Assembly: GCF_008806955.1 (NCBI RefSeq)
Contig: NZ_CP031727.1
Location: forward strand, 2,060,001 to 2,124,000
Reading direction: 5' to 3'
Length of the DNA: 64,000 nucleotides
Source: Cellvibrio sp. KY-YJ-3
Lineage (GTDB): Bacteria; Pseudomonadota; Gammaproteobacteria; Pseudomonadales; Cellvibrionaceae
Of the stretch, positions 44,561 to 53,535 are shown piece by piece. The notes under the pieces are model-generated. The model was not told the DNA's origin. It did no database searches and was given only the letters and a program-made list of their open reading frames with translations. Every line of letters begins with the position of its first letter. The stretch's first letter is position 1. The position numbers were made by a program, and so were the translations under genes.

Positions 44561-46960
44561 ATGACTAATGCCTTTTTATTGACCCGCCAATGGCGCGATA
44601 CCCGTGAAGGTGTGGTGTTGGATTTGTGGTGGGCGACGGAGCAGGGGAGTTGTTGGACGCAAATTACCGGGCAGGAGGTGGTGTTTTTTGTAGAGCGCAA
44701 ACACGCACCGGAATTGCCTGCGCTTTTTTCCCGCTTGCGCGCCTGGCGTATGGCGGAGGTGGAATTAAAAACCTTTCACAATCAGCCGGTTGTTGCCCTC
44801 TATTTTAAACAGCACCGCACCGCGCGCGATGCGCAGGATCTGTTACGGCAGCAGGATATTGCTTTTTGGGAAAGCGATATTCGCCCGCCTGAGCGCTATT
44901 TAATGGAGCGTTTTATTACCGCTGCGGCGCAGCTGGATATGCCGGATATTACCCAACAGCCACTGCGTAACCCGCGCCTTGTGCCGGTTGAGGACACGCT
45001 ATGGCGACCAAGGTTGCGCATGTTGTCGCTCGACATAGAAACCTCGATGGATGCGCAGCAGCTTTATTCCATTGCTATTTGGTGTGATGCGGCAAAAGCC
45101 GTATTTATGATCGGCGAGGGTGAATTTTCCGCGACACCAGAAAGTAAGCACGGGATTATTTTTTGTCGCGACGATAAAGAATGCCTACAACAATTTTTCG
45201 CGGCGATTGCGGAGTTTGACCCGGATATTTTAATTGGTTGGAATCTGGTGCAGTTTGATTTGTTGGTGCTGGAAAAACTGTGCCAGCGATTAAAAATTCC
45301 GTTGCAATTGGGCCGCGCAGGCCAATCCATTCATTGGCGCCATGAAGATGCCAATGACGGCGGTCGCAGTTTTGTGGTGATTCCCGGTCGCGTTGCGCTG
45401 GATGGTATCGAGCTGTTAAAAGCGGCTAACTATCGCTATGAAAGTTATTCGCTGCAAAATATCTCGGAAGAATTATTGGGTGAAAGTAAATTAATCAGCG
45501 GTAATGATCGCGGCAGTGATATTACCCAATTGTTTAACACCGATAAAATCGCGCTGGCCGAATATAATCTGCACGACTGCGAGTTGGTGTGGAAAATATT
45601 CCAGCGCCAGGAATTGCTGGCGTTTGCGCTGGAACGCAGCCAATTGACGGGTTTGTTGCTGGATCGTATTGGCGGTTCGGTGGCGGCATTTGAATATTTA
45701 TATTTGCCGCGTTTGCATCGGCGCGGTTATGTGGCGCCTAATTTGGGTGAGTTGGAGTCTGATGTCATTAGTCCCGGCGGTTATGTGATGAACTCGCGCC
45801 CCGGTATTTATGACAACGTTTTGGTACTGGATTTTAAAAGCCTGTATCCGAGCATTATACGAACGTTTTTAATCGATCCCTGTGCCTTTTGGTTGGCGCA
45901 GCACAATCACTTGAGCGATGAACAAATTGTGCCCGGTTTTAACGAGGCTTATTTTGCGCGTGAGGGGCATATTCTGCCTAATGTGATCGAACAGCTTTCT
46001 GCGGCGCGCGACCGCGCCAAACAACATAAAAATGCGCCGCTCTCCCACGCCATCAAAATTATTATGAATTCGTTTTACGGTGTGCTGGGCTCCACCGGCT
46101 GCCGTTTTTTCGACCCTCGTGTATGTAGCTCAATTACCTTGCGCGGTCATGAAATTATCCAGCGCAGCCGCGATTGGATTGAGCAGCAGGGGTATGCGGT
46201 TATTTATGGCGATACTGATTCGCTGTTTGTGTGGCTGGAAAATAATTGCACGGGTTATCCACCAAAAGTAGCGTCGCAATGTGACCTTATTGGCAAGCGT
46301 CTGGCGAAAGAGCTGAACCTCTGGTGGGCAGAGACATTGCGCACGGAATTCAATATAAACAGCGCATTGGAAATTCAGTACGAAACTAATTACTTGCGCT
46401 TTTTAATGCCTACGATTCGCGGCTCTGAATTGGGTACTAAAAAACGTTACGCCGGTTTGATAGAAATAAATGGCGAGCGCGAGATGGTATTTAAAGGGTT
46501 GGAAAACGTGCGCACCGATTGGACACAATTGGCCAAAGAATTTCAAATGACGCTTTACCGCAAAGTGTTTGATGGTGAGGATTATTTTGATTTTGTGCGC
46601 AGTACGACAGCAGAGGTTTTGGCGGGAAAACGTGATTTGGAATTAATTTATCGCAAACGCCTGCGCCGTCATTTACATGAATATCAAAAAAATGTCCCAC
46701 CCCATGTGCAGGCCGCACGCAAATACGCACAGCTCACCGGTGAAACCCTGCGGCGCGGTGATTGGATCAGTTATGTGATCACCACCAACGGCCCCGAGCC
46801 ACTAGGCAGTTATGAAGTAAACCTGTCGCTATTACAAAGCCCGATTGATTATCAGCATTACATCGACAAACAGCTTTCGCCTGTCGCTGACAGCATTTTG
46901 CATTTCCGCGATGAGTCGCTGAACCAATTGGTGGAAAGCCAGTTGTCGTTGTTTGGTTGA
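44561..46960 (+). CDS. polB: DNA polymerase II (family B)
   Basis: Damage-inducible replicative/translesion polymerase with 3'-5' proofreading. The 799 residues match E. coli Pol II length. Exonuclease motifs: LSLDIETSMD (Exo I), IGWNLVQFDLLVL (Exo II), YNLHDCELVWKIF (Exo III). Polymerase motifs: VLDFKSLYPSII (A), KIIMNSFYGVLGS (B), YGDTDSLFV (C). All catalytic acids are present. The start at 44561 follows a LexA box. A SMI1/KNR4-type gene begins 43 bases after the stop on the same strand. Confidence 0.97.
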   Translation: MTNAFLLTRQWRDTREGVVLDLWWATEQGSCWTQITGQEVVFFVERKHAPELPALFSRLRAWRMAEVELKTFHNQPVVALYFKQHRTARDAQDLLRQQDIAFWESDIRPPERYLMERFITAAAQLDMPDITQQPLRNPRLVPVEDTLWRPRLRMLSLDIETSMDAQQLYSIAIWCDAAKAVFMIGEGEFSATPESKHGIIFCRDDKECLQQFFAAIAEFDPDILIGWNLVQFDLLVLEKLCQRLKIPLQLGRAGQSIHWRHEDANDGGRSFVVIPGRVALDGIELLKAANYRYESYSLQNISEELLGESKLISGNDRGSDITQLFNTDKIALAEYNLHDCELVWKIFQRQELLAFALERSQLTGLLLDRIGGSVAAFEYLYLPRLHRRGYVAPNLGELESDVISPGGYVMNSRPGIYDNVLVLDFKSLYPSIIRTFLIDPCAFWLAQHNHLSDEQIVPGFNEAYFAREGHILPNVIEQLSAARDRAKQHKNAPLSHAIKIIMNSFYGVLGSTGCRFFDPRVCSSITLRGHEIIQRSRDWIEQQGYAVIYGDTDSLFVWLENNCTGYPPKVASQCDLIGKRLAKELNLWWAETLRTEFNINSALEIQYETNYLRFLMPTIRGSELGTKKRYAGLIEINGEREMVFKGLENVRTDWTQLAKEFQMTLYRKVFDGEDYFDFVRSTTAEVLAGKRDLELIYRKRLRRHLHEYQKNVPPHVQAARKYAQLTGETLRRGDWISYVITTNGPEPLGSYEVNLSLLQSPIDYQHYIDKQLSPVADSILHFRDESLNQLVESQLSLFG

Positions 46961-47003
46961 TCGGGCTATAGTCCGCCTCCCTTTGTCATTTTCAGGTAGT
47001 TAT

Positions 47004-47426
47004 ATGTCTGAGTCCGATTCCGATATCGATGAAGTTCTTGAGCTGTTGCGCGATCACAATGAGCCAGTCCCTGTGCCGCTGGAATTGCCCGATGAAGACC
47101 GCTTGGTTGAAATCGAAGAAGAATTATTACTGCCGATCCCCCGCGAAATGCGCAGCTTTTTGTTGGAGGCCAGCGATGTGGTTTACGGTTCCATCGAGCC
47201 GGTTACGGCGGCCGACCCTTGCTCGCATACTTATTTGCCCGAGGTGACGGCAGTTGCCTGGGAGCAGGGGGTGCCGCGTTATTTAATGCCGCTGTGTGAA
47301 GTGAATGGTGCTTACTATTGCGTCGAGCAGGACGGCGAAGTAGTGTTTTGGCGCGATGGCGAATTAACCGACGAAACCTGGCCCTCGGTATGGCACTGGG
47401 TACGCGATGTGTGGCTTGAGTCCTGA
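47004..47426 (+). CDS. SMI1/KNR4 (SUKH)-family protein
   Basis: A 140-residue acidic cytoplasmic protein. ATG 47004 follows AGGTAG. The SUKH pattern is seen in VEIEEELLLPIPREMRSFLLEASDVVYG, VAWEQGVPRYLMPLCEVNGAYYCVEQDGEVVFW and TWPSVWHWVRDVW. Such proteins often act as immunity proteins against contact-dependent toxins, but single-copy SUKH genes next to core genes are also common. It is probably co-transcribed with polB and therefore possibly SOS-induced. No toxin gene is nearby. Confidence 0.82.
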   Translation: MSESDSDIDEVLELLRDHNEPVPVPLELPDEDRLVEIEEELLLPIPREMRSFLLEASDVVYGSIEPVTAADPCSHTYLPEVTAVAWEQGVPRYLMPLCEVNGAYYCVEQDGEVVFWRDGELTDETWPSVWHWVRDVWLES

Positions 47427-47595
47427 GCCTCGAAGCCTGTGTCCCGAAAACGGCGAGTCCTATCAAGTGGTAGTTGGTCACGGAAATCGTTTTTGGTGCC
47501 ACGTGCTGCGCGCTGGCTGAGCTACACTTAACCTCCCGGCGCCGTTTACGCCGGTGTGGTGTAGTTGCTGTTCCATTACTGAGAGAGTGTTGGCC

Positions 47596-48432
47596 GTGCG
47601 TAAGGGTGCTTTTGTCATAGGTGTGCTGCTTCTGGGGTTCTCCAGTGGCTGCCTATTGGCTGAAACAGGCATGGTGGAACCCTCGCCGCTGAATGAGGTT
47701 TCGCTTGCGCCAACCCCTTCGGCGGCAAAGCTGCTGGCCCATCAGGAATCCAGCATCACCGACGTTGAAGCCCATGTGCGCCGTATTGCCGAGCGTACTG
47801 CCGCTGAGGAAAAAGCGCGTCAAGAACAGGAGCGTTTGGAGCGAGAAGCGGCAGCCCAGGCAAATAAACCCCAGCAGCTGACTTTTTTTAAATATCGCAA
47901 AGACGGCGCCGTGACTTATTCGGATCGCCAGCCTCGCAAAACCGATTATCAAGTTATTGTTTACAACTCCTGTTTTGCTTGTAACCCGCTATCGACAGTG
48001 GACTGGCGTGTTACCCGCCTGTACTTGTCCCAATTTACCTATTCCATCACGCAAGCAGCGGCGCGCCATGGGGTAGATCCATCACTGGTGCGGGCGGTGA
48101 TTCATGCCGAATCCAACTTCAACCCTCTTGCCCGTTCCCGCAAGGGCGCCATGGGCTTGATGCAATTAATGCCCGGCACTGCCAAAGATATGGGAGTTAG
48201 TGATGCCTACAACGCCGCGCAAAATATCGATGGTGGGGTGAAATATTTGGCATGGTTACTCAAACGTTTTAATGGCGACATCACCCGTGCGACTGCCGCC
48301 TACAATGCTGGCCCCAGCAATGTGGAGAAGTACGGCGGCGTGCCTCCGTTTGATGAAACCAAAACCTACGTTTTCCGCGTTAACATTCTGCATCAGCGCT
48401 ATAAAACCCAATTGGCGCTGGCGAGTAACTAG
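47596..48432 (+). CDS. Lytic transglycosylase (SLT domain) with N-terminal DUF4124-like part
   Basis: Cleaves peptidoglycan glycan strands to anhydromuropeptides. The chosen GTG 47596 (GAGAGAG upstream; other in-frame starts exist) gives the signal RKGAFVIGVLLLGFSSGCLLA. Residues about 60-90 are a charged helix, about 95-125 a DUF4124-like strand pair (FFKYRKDGAVTYSDRQP), and about 150-270 the SLT domain with catalytic Glu in HAESNFNPLARSRKGAMG, then LMQLMPGTAKDMGV and AYNAGPSNVEKYGG. A Cys in the signal region (SSGCLL) might make it a lipoprotein, but the lipobox is poor. Confidence 0.9.
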   Translation: MRKGAFVIGVLLLGFSSGCLLAETGMVEPSPLNEVSLAPTPSAAKLLAHQESSITDVEAHVRRIAERTAAEEKARQEQERLEREAAAQANKPQQLTFFKYRKDGAVTYSDRQPRKTDYQVIVYNSCFACNPLSTVDWRVTRLYLSQFTYSITQAAARHGVDPSLVRAVIHAESNFNPLARSRKGAMGLMQLMPGTAKDMGVSDAYNAAQNIDGGVKYLAWLLKRFNGDITRATAAYNAGPSNVEKYGGVPPFDETKTYVFRVNILHQRYKTQLALASN

Positions 48433-48574
48433 ACACTCATTCTGTAGATTTTCCGGTTTCTGCTTTCTGTCGCTTATAACCACAAAATCTAATTCTTTTG
48501 CATTTTTCTGCTCAAAAAGTGCGCGTTTTTGCCGCTATAGGGTTTGTATCCCTTAATCCTATGCAGGCGACTTT

Positions 48575-49642
48575 ATGATTATTGCCAACGCACACATCCA
48601 CATGGCCGCCCAACACGACTATCGCGAGGAGCATCAGGTCGCCGAGCGCTTGGAGTTTTGGCTGGGTGAACGAGCTGCCGCCCCCGTCACTGAACCAGAA
48701 ACGGCACCGCAACAGCCTGCGGTGCGGGTGGATTTATCCTCCGCCGGTTCGGTGTTGGCCATGCATCGCGAGCGACAGCTGCTGGATTTATCGCCCCAAC
48801 TGGATTCCCGTTCGCGTTTGAATTTGATGATTCTGGAGGCGATGTACAAGGCCATCACCGGTAAGGACTTGCAGGTAACAACCCCTGCGGATATACAGCC
48901 CAAAACAGACGGTGGCGCTGTGCAAACACTCTCGGTGGATGCCACCCCACCGGCGCAAGTATTGGCACGCGCTACCGGGCCGGGCTTGGTTTACCAGCGT
49001 CAGGAGCGTTATACCGAACAGGAGACATCCAGTTTTCAAGCGGTGGGTGTGGTGCGCACGGCGGACGGGCGCGACATCGACTTTGCCGTTGCACTTACAA
49101 TGAGCCGCGAGTTTGTGCAGGAATCCCATCTGGAAGTGCGTATTGGCGCCGCCAAAATTGACCCGCTGGTAATCAATTTTGATGGCTTGGGGGCGGGCCT
49201 CACCCAAACCCGTTTTGCATTTGATCTGGATAGCGACGGCACAGCAGAGCAGATTGCGAGTTTACGCCCCGGCAATGGCTACCTGGCGTTGGATCGCAAT
49301 GGCGATGGGGCAATCAATAACGGCAGTGAATTGTTTGGCCCTACTAGCGGGCGCGGTTTTGCCGAGTTGGCGGCGTTTGATGAGGACGGCAATAATTTTA
49401 TTGATGAAGGTGACAGTATTTATCACCAGTTGCGTATTTGGATGACCAATGAAGATGGCACCAGTCAACTGGCGGCGCTGGGCGATAAAAACATCGGCGC
49501 GATTTTTCTCGGTCATGTGTCATCGCCGTTTCAGTTGAAGGGGCCCGATAACCAGTCGCTGGGAGAGGTGGCCAATTCCGGTGTTTATCTCACGGAAGAC
49601 GGCAAGGTGGGTGTGGTGCAAGAGATTAATTTAACGGTGTAA
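48575..49642 (+). CDS. Conserved protein with calcium-binding (EF-hand/RTX-like) loops
   Basis: A 355-residue protein of unknown function. No signal peptide or membrane segment is visible. The N-terminal 110 residues are helical and polar. Residues about 212-285 contain DxDxDG loops: FDLDSDGTAEQ, LDRNGDGAINNGSELFG and FDEDGNNFIDEGDSIY, typical of calcium-binding proteins secreted by non-Sec routes; the segment DRNGDGAINNGSELFG is common in large RTX-type proteins. The C-terminal 60 residues look beta-rich. It could be a type I secretion substrate, but no C-terminal glycine-rich RTX repeat or exporter gene is present here. Confidence 0.7.
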   Translation: MIIANAHIHMAAQHDYREEHQVAERLEFWLGERAAAPVTEPETAPQQPAVRVDLSSAGSVLAMHRERQLLDLSPQLDSRSRLNLMILEAMYKAITGKDLQVTTPADIQPKTDGGAVQTLSVDATPPAQVLARATGPGLVYQRQERYTEQETSSFQAVGVVRTADGRDIDFAVALTMSREFVQESHLEVRIGAAKIDPLVINFDGLGAGLTQTRFAFDLDSDGTAEQIASLRPGNGYLALDRNGDGAINNGSELFGPTSGRGFAELAAFDEDGNNFIDEGDSIYHQLRIWMTNEDGTSQLAALGDKNIGAIFLGHVSSPFQLKGPDNQSLGEVANSGVYLTEDGKVGVVQEINLTV

Positions 49643-49673
49643 AGAATCTGACGGTGTAAATATTTGCGTGTGT

Positions 49674-49711
49674 AAAAAAGCGTCGCAGAGCTGTAGAAAA
49701 CTCTGCGACGC
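49674..49711 (-). terminator. Rho-independent terminator for the repeat lipoprotein gene
   Basis: Perfect 11-base stem GCGTCGCAGAG / CTCTGCGACGC with a 10-base loop; on the minus strand it is followed by six T residues. It lies between two convergent genes. Confidence 0.92.
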
Positions 49712-49728
49712 AAGGGGTGAAAAAACGA

Positions 49729-51447
49729 TTAGTTCTCGGCGGGCACAGGTGCGGCTGTAGTGCCAGCGGGGAAATAACGAGCGTAAATTTCCGAGCCGGG
49801 TGAGCCGAAGCTGTTGAAGTTGTACCAGACAACTACGCGATCCCCTGCGCTGTTGGCGGCAACCATCGGTTCAACGGCTGTGCCCACCAGGTTTTCCAAT
49901 AATTGCCCGCTTGCCCAGCTTCCTGTACTGCCGCTGAGGTTGGCGAACCAGCTGTCTTTAGTGGTGTTGTCGTTGGACTCCTGCGACCAAACCAGCAAAC
50001 CATTGGCGGTACCATCGATGGCAACCTCAGGAACACTCTGCACAAAGTCTGCATTGCCCGGTTTGATAATACTTTGTGTTCCCCAGGTGCCGTTGGCCGC
50101 GCGGGTATTTGCCATAATCGCCTGATTTTTACGCCCCCAGGTTGCGGCAGCGACACCGTTGCCATTGCTCGCCGCGCGGGGTGCACTCACAAGATCGCTG
50201 CCGCTGTCCTCACCCACCACGGCAATATCGTTAGCCCAGCCGTTGTTGTAGGTTTTGGCCAGTATCCGGCTGGTAAAGGTACCATCGCCCAGCGAATCCC
50301 ATTGTCCCCAGACCAGCAAGGCTTTGCCTGCGCCATCATTGATCAGCAGCGGGTGATTGAGCGACATATTGCCGCCTGTGTCCGCAACCAGTATTTCATC
50401 GCCGGCCCAGCCGCCGGCTGCCGTGTAGCTATTGGTGGCGATGTTGACGCGATTGTTGCCACTGTTTAACCACACCACCAGCGCCTTGCCATCGCCCAAC
50501 CAAGCGAGGCTCGGTGAACCGTCCTGACCGCCAATCACGTTGTTGTCCTCTAACAGAACTGGTTCTGACCAGCCTGATGCGGCCCGGTAGTGGCTGGACC
50601 AGATGCTGAAACGCCCTAAATTCACGGGTGATTGCGCCCACACCGCCAGTGCATTGCCATTGCTGTCGATAATGGTTTTGGCGAAGAAGCCCATGGCACC
50701 GTCCGAGTTTTCGATGCGCTCGGGCTCTGCCCAGCCTGTTGCTGGCGCATAGCGACGCACCCATAAATCGTAGGCTCCAGCGGAGGTGAGCTGTGTCCAG
50801 GTTGCAACGGCACGACCCGAGCTTGGGTCGATATAGATCTCAGCCTTATCGACCGAAGCGCCGTCGTTTTCCAATAGCTGCGCTGTGCCCCAGCCAGATC
50901 CTTTTACATAGCGATTGGCAATTAAATTATCGCCGCCGCTTGCGCCGTCAATAATGCCTTTCCAGATCGCCCAAGCGTTACCTTGATCGTCTATTGCCAC
51001 TCGTGCACTGGCCGCGCCGGGTGGCGAGATGATGCTGATAGCGGTTGCATCGCCAATGCTGCTCGATGAACTGCTGGCAGATGAAACGGCGACTGCACTG
51101 CTGCTTACTGAAGAGGTGCTCGATGGGGCGCTGCTCAGGGACGATAAACTCACTGAAGAAAGGCTGCTGGAGGACAGGCTCAGCGATGAAACACTCAATG
51201 AGGAGGAACTCAGCGAGGAGAGGCTGGAAGGCACACTACTCGAGCTACTGCTGACACTGGAAGCTACGGAGGTAAGGCTACTGGATGCCGGGCTGGAATT
51301 ATTATTACCGCCACCACCCCCGCCACCGCAAGCAACTAGCAAGCTGCAGGTTGCAGCAGTAATCGCCGGAGTGACAAGGTGTTTGAGCGAAACGATTTTT
51401 TTGGTAAAAAAATCCTGAGATAAAAAAGAATAGTCGTATTTATTCAT
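49729..51447 (-). CDS. Surface lipoprotein with eight propeller-like repeats
   Basis: A 572-residue exported lipoprotein. ATG 51447 gives a long N-terminus and the lipobox LVAC followed by seven glycines, then an 85-residue Ser-rich linker. After residue about 145 come eight repeats of roughly 45-55 residues marked by DxxGxAxxxW: DDQGNAWAIW, SSGRAVATW, DSNGNALAVW, LGDGKALVVW, DGAGKALLVW, NGNGVAAATW, DGTANGLLVW, NSAGDRVVVW. This suggests a beta-propeller. The N-terminal layout matches the lipoprotein at 7521. A role in surface binding is a guess. Confidence 0.8.
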   Translation of the reverse strand: MNKYDYSFLSQDFFTKKIVSLKHLVTPAITAATCSLLVACGGGGGGGNNNSSPASSSLTSVASSVSSSSSSVPSSLSSLSSSSLSVSSLSLSSSSLSSVSLSSLSSAPSSTSSVSSSAVAVSSASSSSSSIGDATAISIISPPGAASARVAIDDQGNAWAIWKGIIDGASGGDNLIANRYVKGSGWGTAQLLENDGASVDKAEIYIDPSSGRAVATWTQLTSAGAYDLWVRRYAPATGWAEPERIENSDGAMGFFAKTIIDSNGNALAVWAQSPVNLGRFSIWSSHYRAASGWSEPVLLEDNNVIGGQDGSPSLAWLGDGKALVVWLNSGNNRVNIATNSYTAAGGWAGDEILVADTGGNMSLNHPLLINDGAGKALLVWGQWDSLGDGTFTSRILAKTYNNGWANDIAVVGEDSGSDLVSAPRAASNGNGVAAATWGRKNQAIMANTRAANGTWGTQSIIKPGNADFVQSVPEVAIDGTANGLLVWSQESNDNTTKDSWFANLSGSTGSWASGQLLENLVGTAVEPMVAANSAGDRVVVWYNFNSFGSPGSEIYARYFPAGTTAAPVPAEN

Positions 51448-51569
51448 GATCAAGTCCGCAAATAAATTGGCTGAATTCAACAGTGCTAAACAGCAAACAC
51501 TAGAGAGTGTTGTTCACTTATTAGAAATCATTGCGGCGTGGGCGGTTAGCTGTAAAAACTGACAGGCTG

Positions 51570-52307
51570 TTAAAACGGATTAGGGTTAATAATTCCCTGC
51601 AATACCGCTTTGGCAACGGCGTGTTGGCGATTGTTGACGTCGAGTTTTGACATTGAGTTGGTTAAATGAAAATTAATTGTGCGCTCGGAAGTATTTAGCA
51701 GTTGTGAAATTTCCCACGAGGTTTTTCCGTCGGCAGTCCAGCGTAAACATTCTTTCTCGCGCGCGGTGAGCAATAGTTTTTTATCGGGAACATCCAGGCT
51801 TAAAACGCGCTGTACAGTTTCATGCAGGTAAGCGGCAAATAAATGGATATAGGGTGATGCCTGCTGGATTAATTCCAGATGCATCTTTTTTTGTTCATTC
51901 AAAGTCATGCTGAAAATACCAAATTCCCCGGTAGGGCCATGCACCGGCATGCTAATACCGCCTTTTAATCCGAATTCAGTCGCTTCATTCATAATGCGCT
52001 CGCCCATCTCTGTGCTCACTGGCCCAAGGTCTTGCCATTGGATTGGGATCAAATGTTTTTTGCAGTGCATGATTACCGGATCGTCCAGGTAATAGGCATT
52101 TTCAAAATAATGTGTCAGCCACGAATCCGGATAACCTTTAATGGTAATAATGCGTGCTTCGGCAAAGCTGGTGGGTACGCGCAGCGCGTAAATAAAATTA
52201 TCAAAACCCATTTTGGCGCAGTGAGTAACGCAAAGGCGGGTGATGTCTTCGGTGGTTTCGGCTTGCGCAAACTGGAATACCAATTCATTAAAGTCGCTGA
52301 GTTTCAT
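51570..52307 (-). CDS. LuxR-family transcriptional regulator (solo, autoinducer-binding domain)
   Basis: A 245-residue regulator with an N-terminal autoinducer-binding domain (about 15-165) and a C-terminal LuxR helix-turn-helix (LTAREKECLRWTADGKTSWEISQLLNTSERTINFHL). The acyl-homoserine-lactone pocket residues are conserved with TraR spacing: Trp63, Tyr67, Asp76, Pro77 and Trp91, and a Gly before ISMPVHG. No luxI-type synthase gene is in the window, so it is an apparent LuxR solo. It lies after the repeat lipoprotein gene's promoter side and before argF; targets unknown. Confidence 0.9.
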   Translation of the reverse strand: MKLSDFNELVFQFAQAETTEDITRLCVTHCAKMGFDNFIYALRVPTSFAEARIITIKGYPDSWLTHYFENAYYLDDPVIMHCKKHLIPIQWQDLGPVSTEMGERIMNEATEFGLKGGISMPVHGPTGEFGIFSMTLNEQKKMHLELIQQASPYIHLFAAYLHETVQRVLSLDVPDKKLLLTAREKECLRWTADGKTSWEISQLLNTSERTINFHLTNSMSKLDVNNRQHAVAKAVLQGIINPNPF

Positions 52308-52450
52308 CTGCTGCTATTTTCCCTGAGTGTAATACCCATAAACCAAAACTAATCGTTAAGTATTTATTGCTTTTGCTGCGATAGCGTCAATTAAAAAACT
52401 GTAGCGAAATGTAATTGCGGGAGGAATGGGGCAAGAAGTTGGCAGCAACA

Positions 52451-52485
52451 AAAAAAGCCACCTGTAATTTTTTACAGGTGGCTTT
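52451..52485. terminator. Rho-independent terminator after argF
   Basis: Fourteen-base stem AAAGCCACCTGTAA / TTACAGGTGGCTTT with a TTTT loop; six A residues on the left give a T-run on the minus strand, so it ends argF transcription. Confidence 0.9.
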
Positions 52486-52556
52486 ATGGGCAGTGATGTG
52501 CAGGGCGATTTTTATGCGCGTTGATGTCTGCGCCGGATATTTTTATCCCGATAAAA

Positions 52557-53474
52557 TTACTGGTTAAACAAAAATTCCATCAAAGCATTTTGCGCATGCA
52601 TGCGGTTCTCTGCCTCTTCCCATACCACTGAGTCGGGTGCGTCGAGAACATCGGCACTCACTTCTTTGCCGCGATAGGCGGGCAAGCAGTGCATAAACAA
52701 TGCATCGCGTTGGGCGAGGCTCATCAGCTCTTTGTTGACTTGATAACCGCTGAAGATTTTTTCGCGCTGTTTCTTTTCATCTTCCTGGCCCATAGAGGCC
52801 CAGGTATCAGTCACCACCAAATCGGCACCGGCAACGGCAGTGCGTGGGTCATTGCTCAGGCTGACGCGATGCTGATAGGGGGTGACAAATTCGTCTTCCG
52901 GCTCAAAGCCTTTGGGGGTGGCAATGCGCAATTCAAAGTCGCACAGCTCGGCGGCTTGAATGTAGCTGTTGCACATATTGTTGCCATCGCCCACCCACGC
53001 CACGGTTTTGCCCGCGAGGGAGCCGCGTTGTTCAACGTAGGTTTGAATGTCTGCCAGTAATTGGCAGGGGTGATATTCATCGGTCAGGCCGTTGATGACC
53101 GGCACGCGTGAATATTCGGCAAAACGTTGCACGGTGCTATGTGCATAGGTGCGGATCATCACCATGTCGACCATGCTGGCGATGCAGCGTGCGGCATCTT
53201 CAATGGGTTCGCCACGGCCTAATTGCGAGTCCTTGGTGGACAGGAAAATGGCGTGACCGCCCAGTTTGGCCATACCGGATTCAAAAGAGACGCGGGTGCG
53301 GGTGGAGTTTTTCTCAAAAATCATCGCCAGCACTTTGTTGTTAAAAGGCTCAGGGGCAGTGCCCTGGCGCAACATGGCTTTGAGTTCGATGGCGCGCGCA
53401 ATGATTTGTTGCAGTTCGGCGCGGTTAATGTCGTTGAGAGTCAGGAAATGTCTCGGTGCCTTTGAGGGAACCAT
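52557..53474 (-). CDS. argF: Ornithine carbamoyltransferase
   Basis: Makes citrulline from ornithine and carbamoyl phosphate in arginine synthesis. The 305 residues show the carbamoyl-phosphate site [15 protein letters not shown] region [14 protein letters not shown], the ornithine-loop MGQEDE-type segment ([13 protein letters not shown]) and [13 protein letters not shown] chose ATG 53474 (GAG upstream); a longer frame to 53522 has no support. It follows argD by 61 bases on the same strand, so the two form an operon. Confidence 0.96.
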   Translation of the reverse strand: MVPSKAPRHFLTLNDINRAELQQIIARAIELKAMLRQGTAPEPFNNKVLAMIFEKNSTRTRVSFESGMAKLGGHAIFLSTKDSQLGRGEPIEDAARCIASMVDMVMIRTYAHSTVQRFAEYSRVPVINGLTDEYHPCQLLADIQTYVEQRGSLAGKTVAWVGDGNNMCNSYIQAAELCDFELRIATPKGFEPEDEFVTPYQHRVSLSNDPRTAVAGADLVVTDTWASMGQEDEKKQREKIFSGYQVNKELMSLAQRDALFMHCLPAYRGKEVSADVLDAPDSVVWEEAENRMHAQNALMEFLFNQ

Positions 53475-53535
53475 AATCGATGCTCTTTCATTTATAGCGC
53501 GCGCTTTATTGCGCGCGCCCACTTAAAACGCATTA

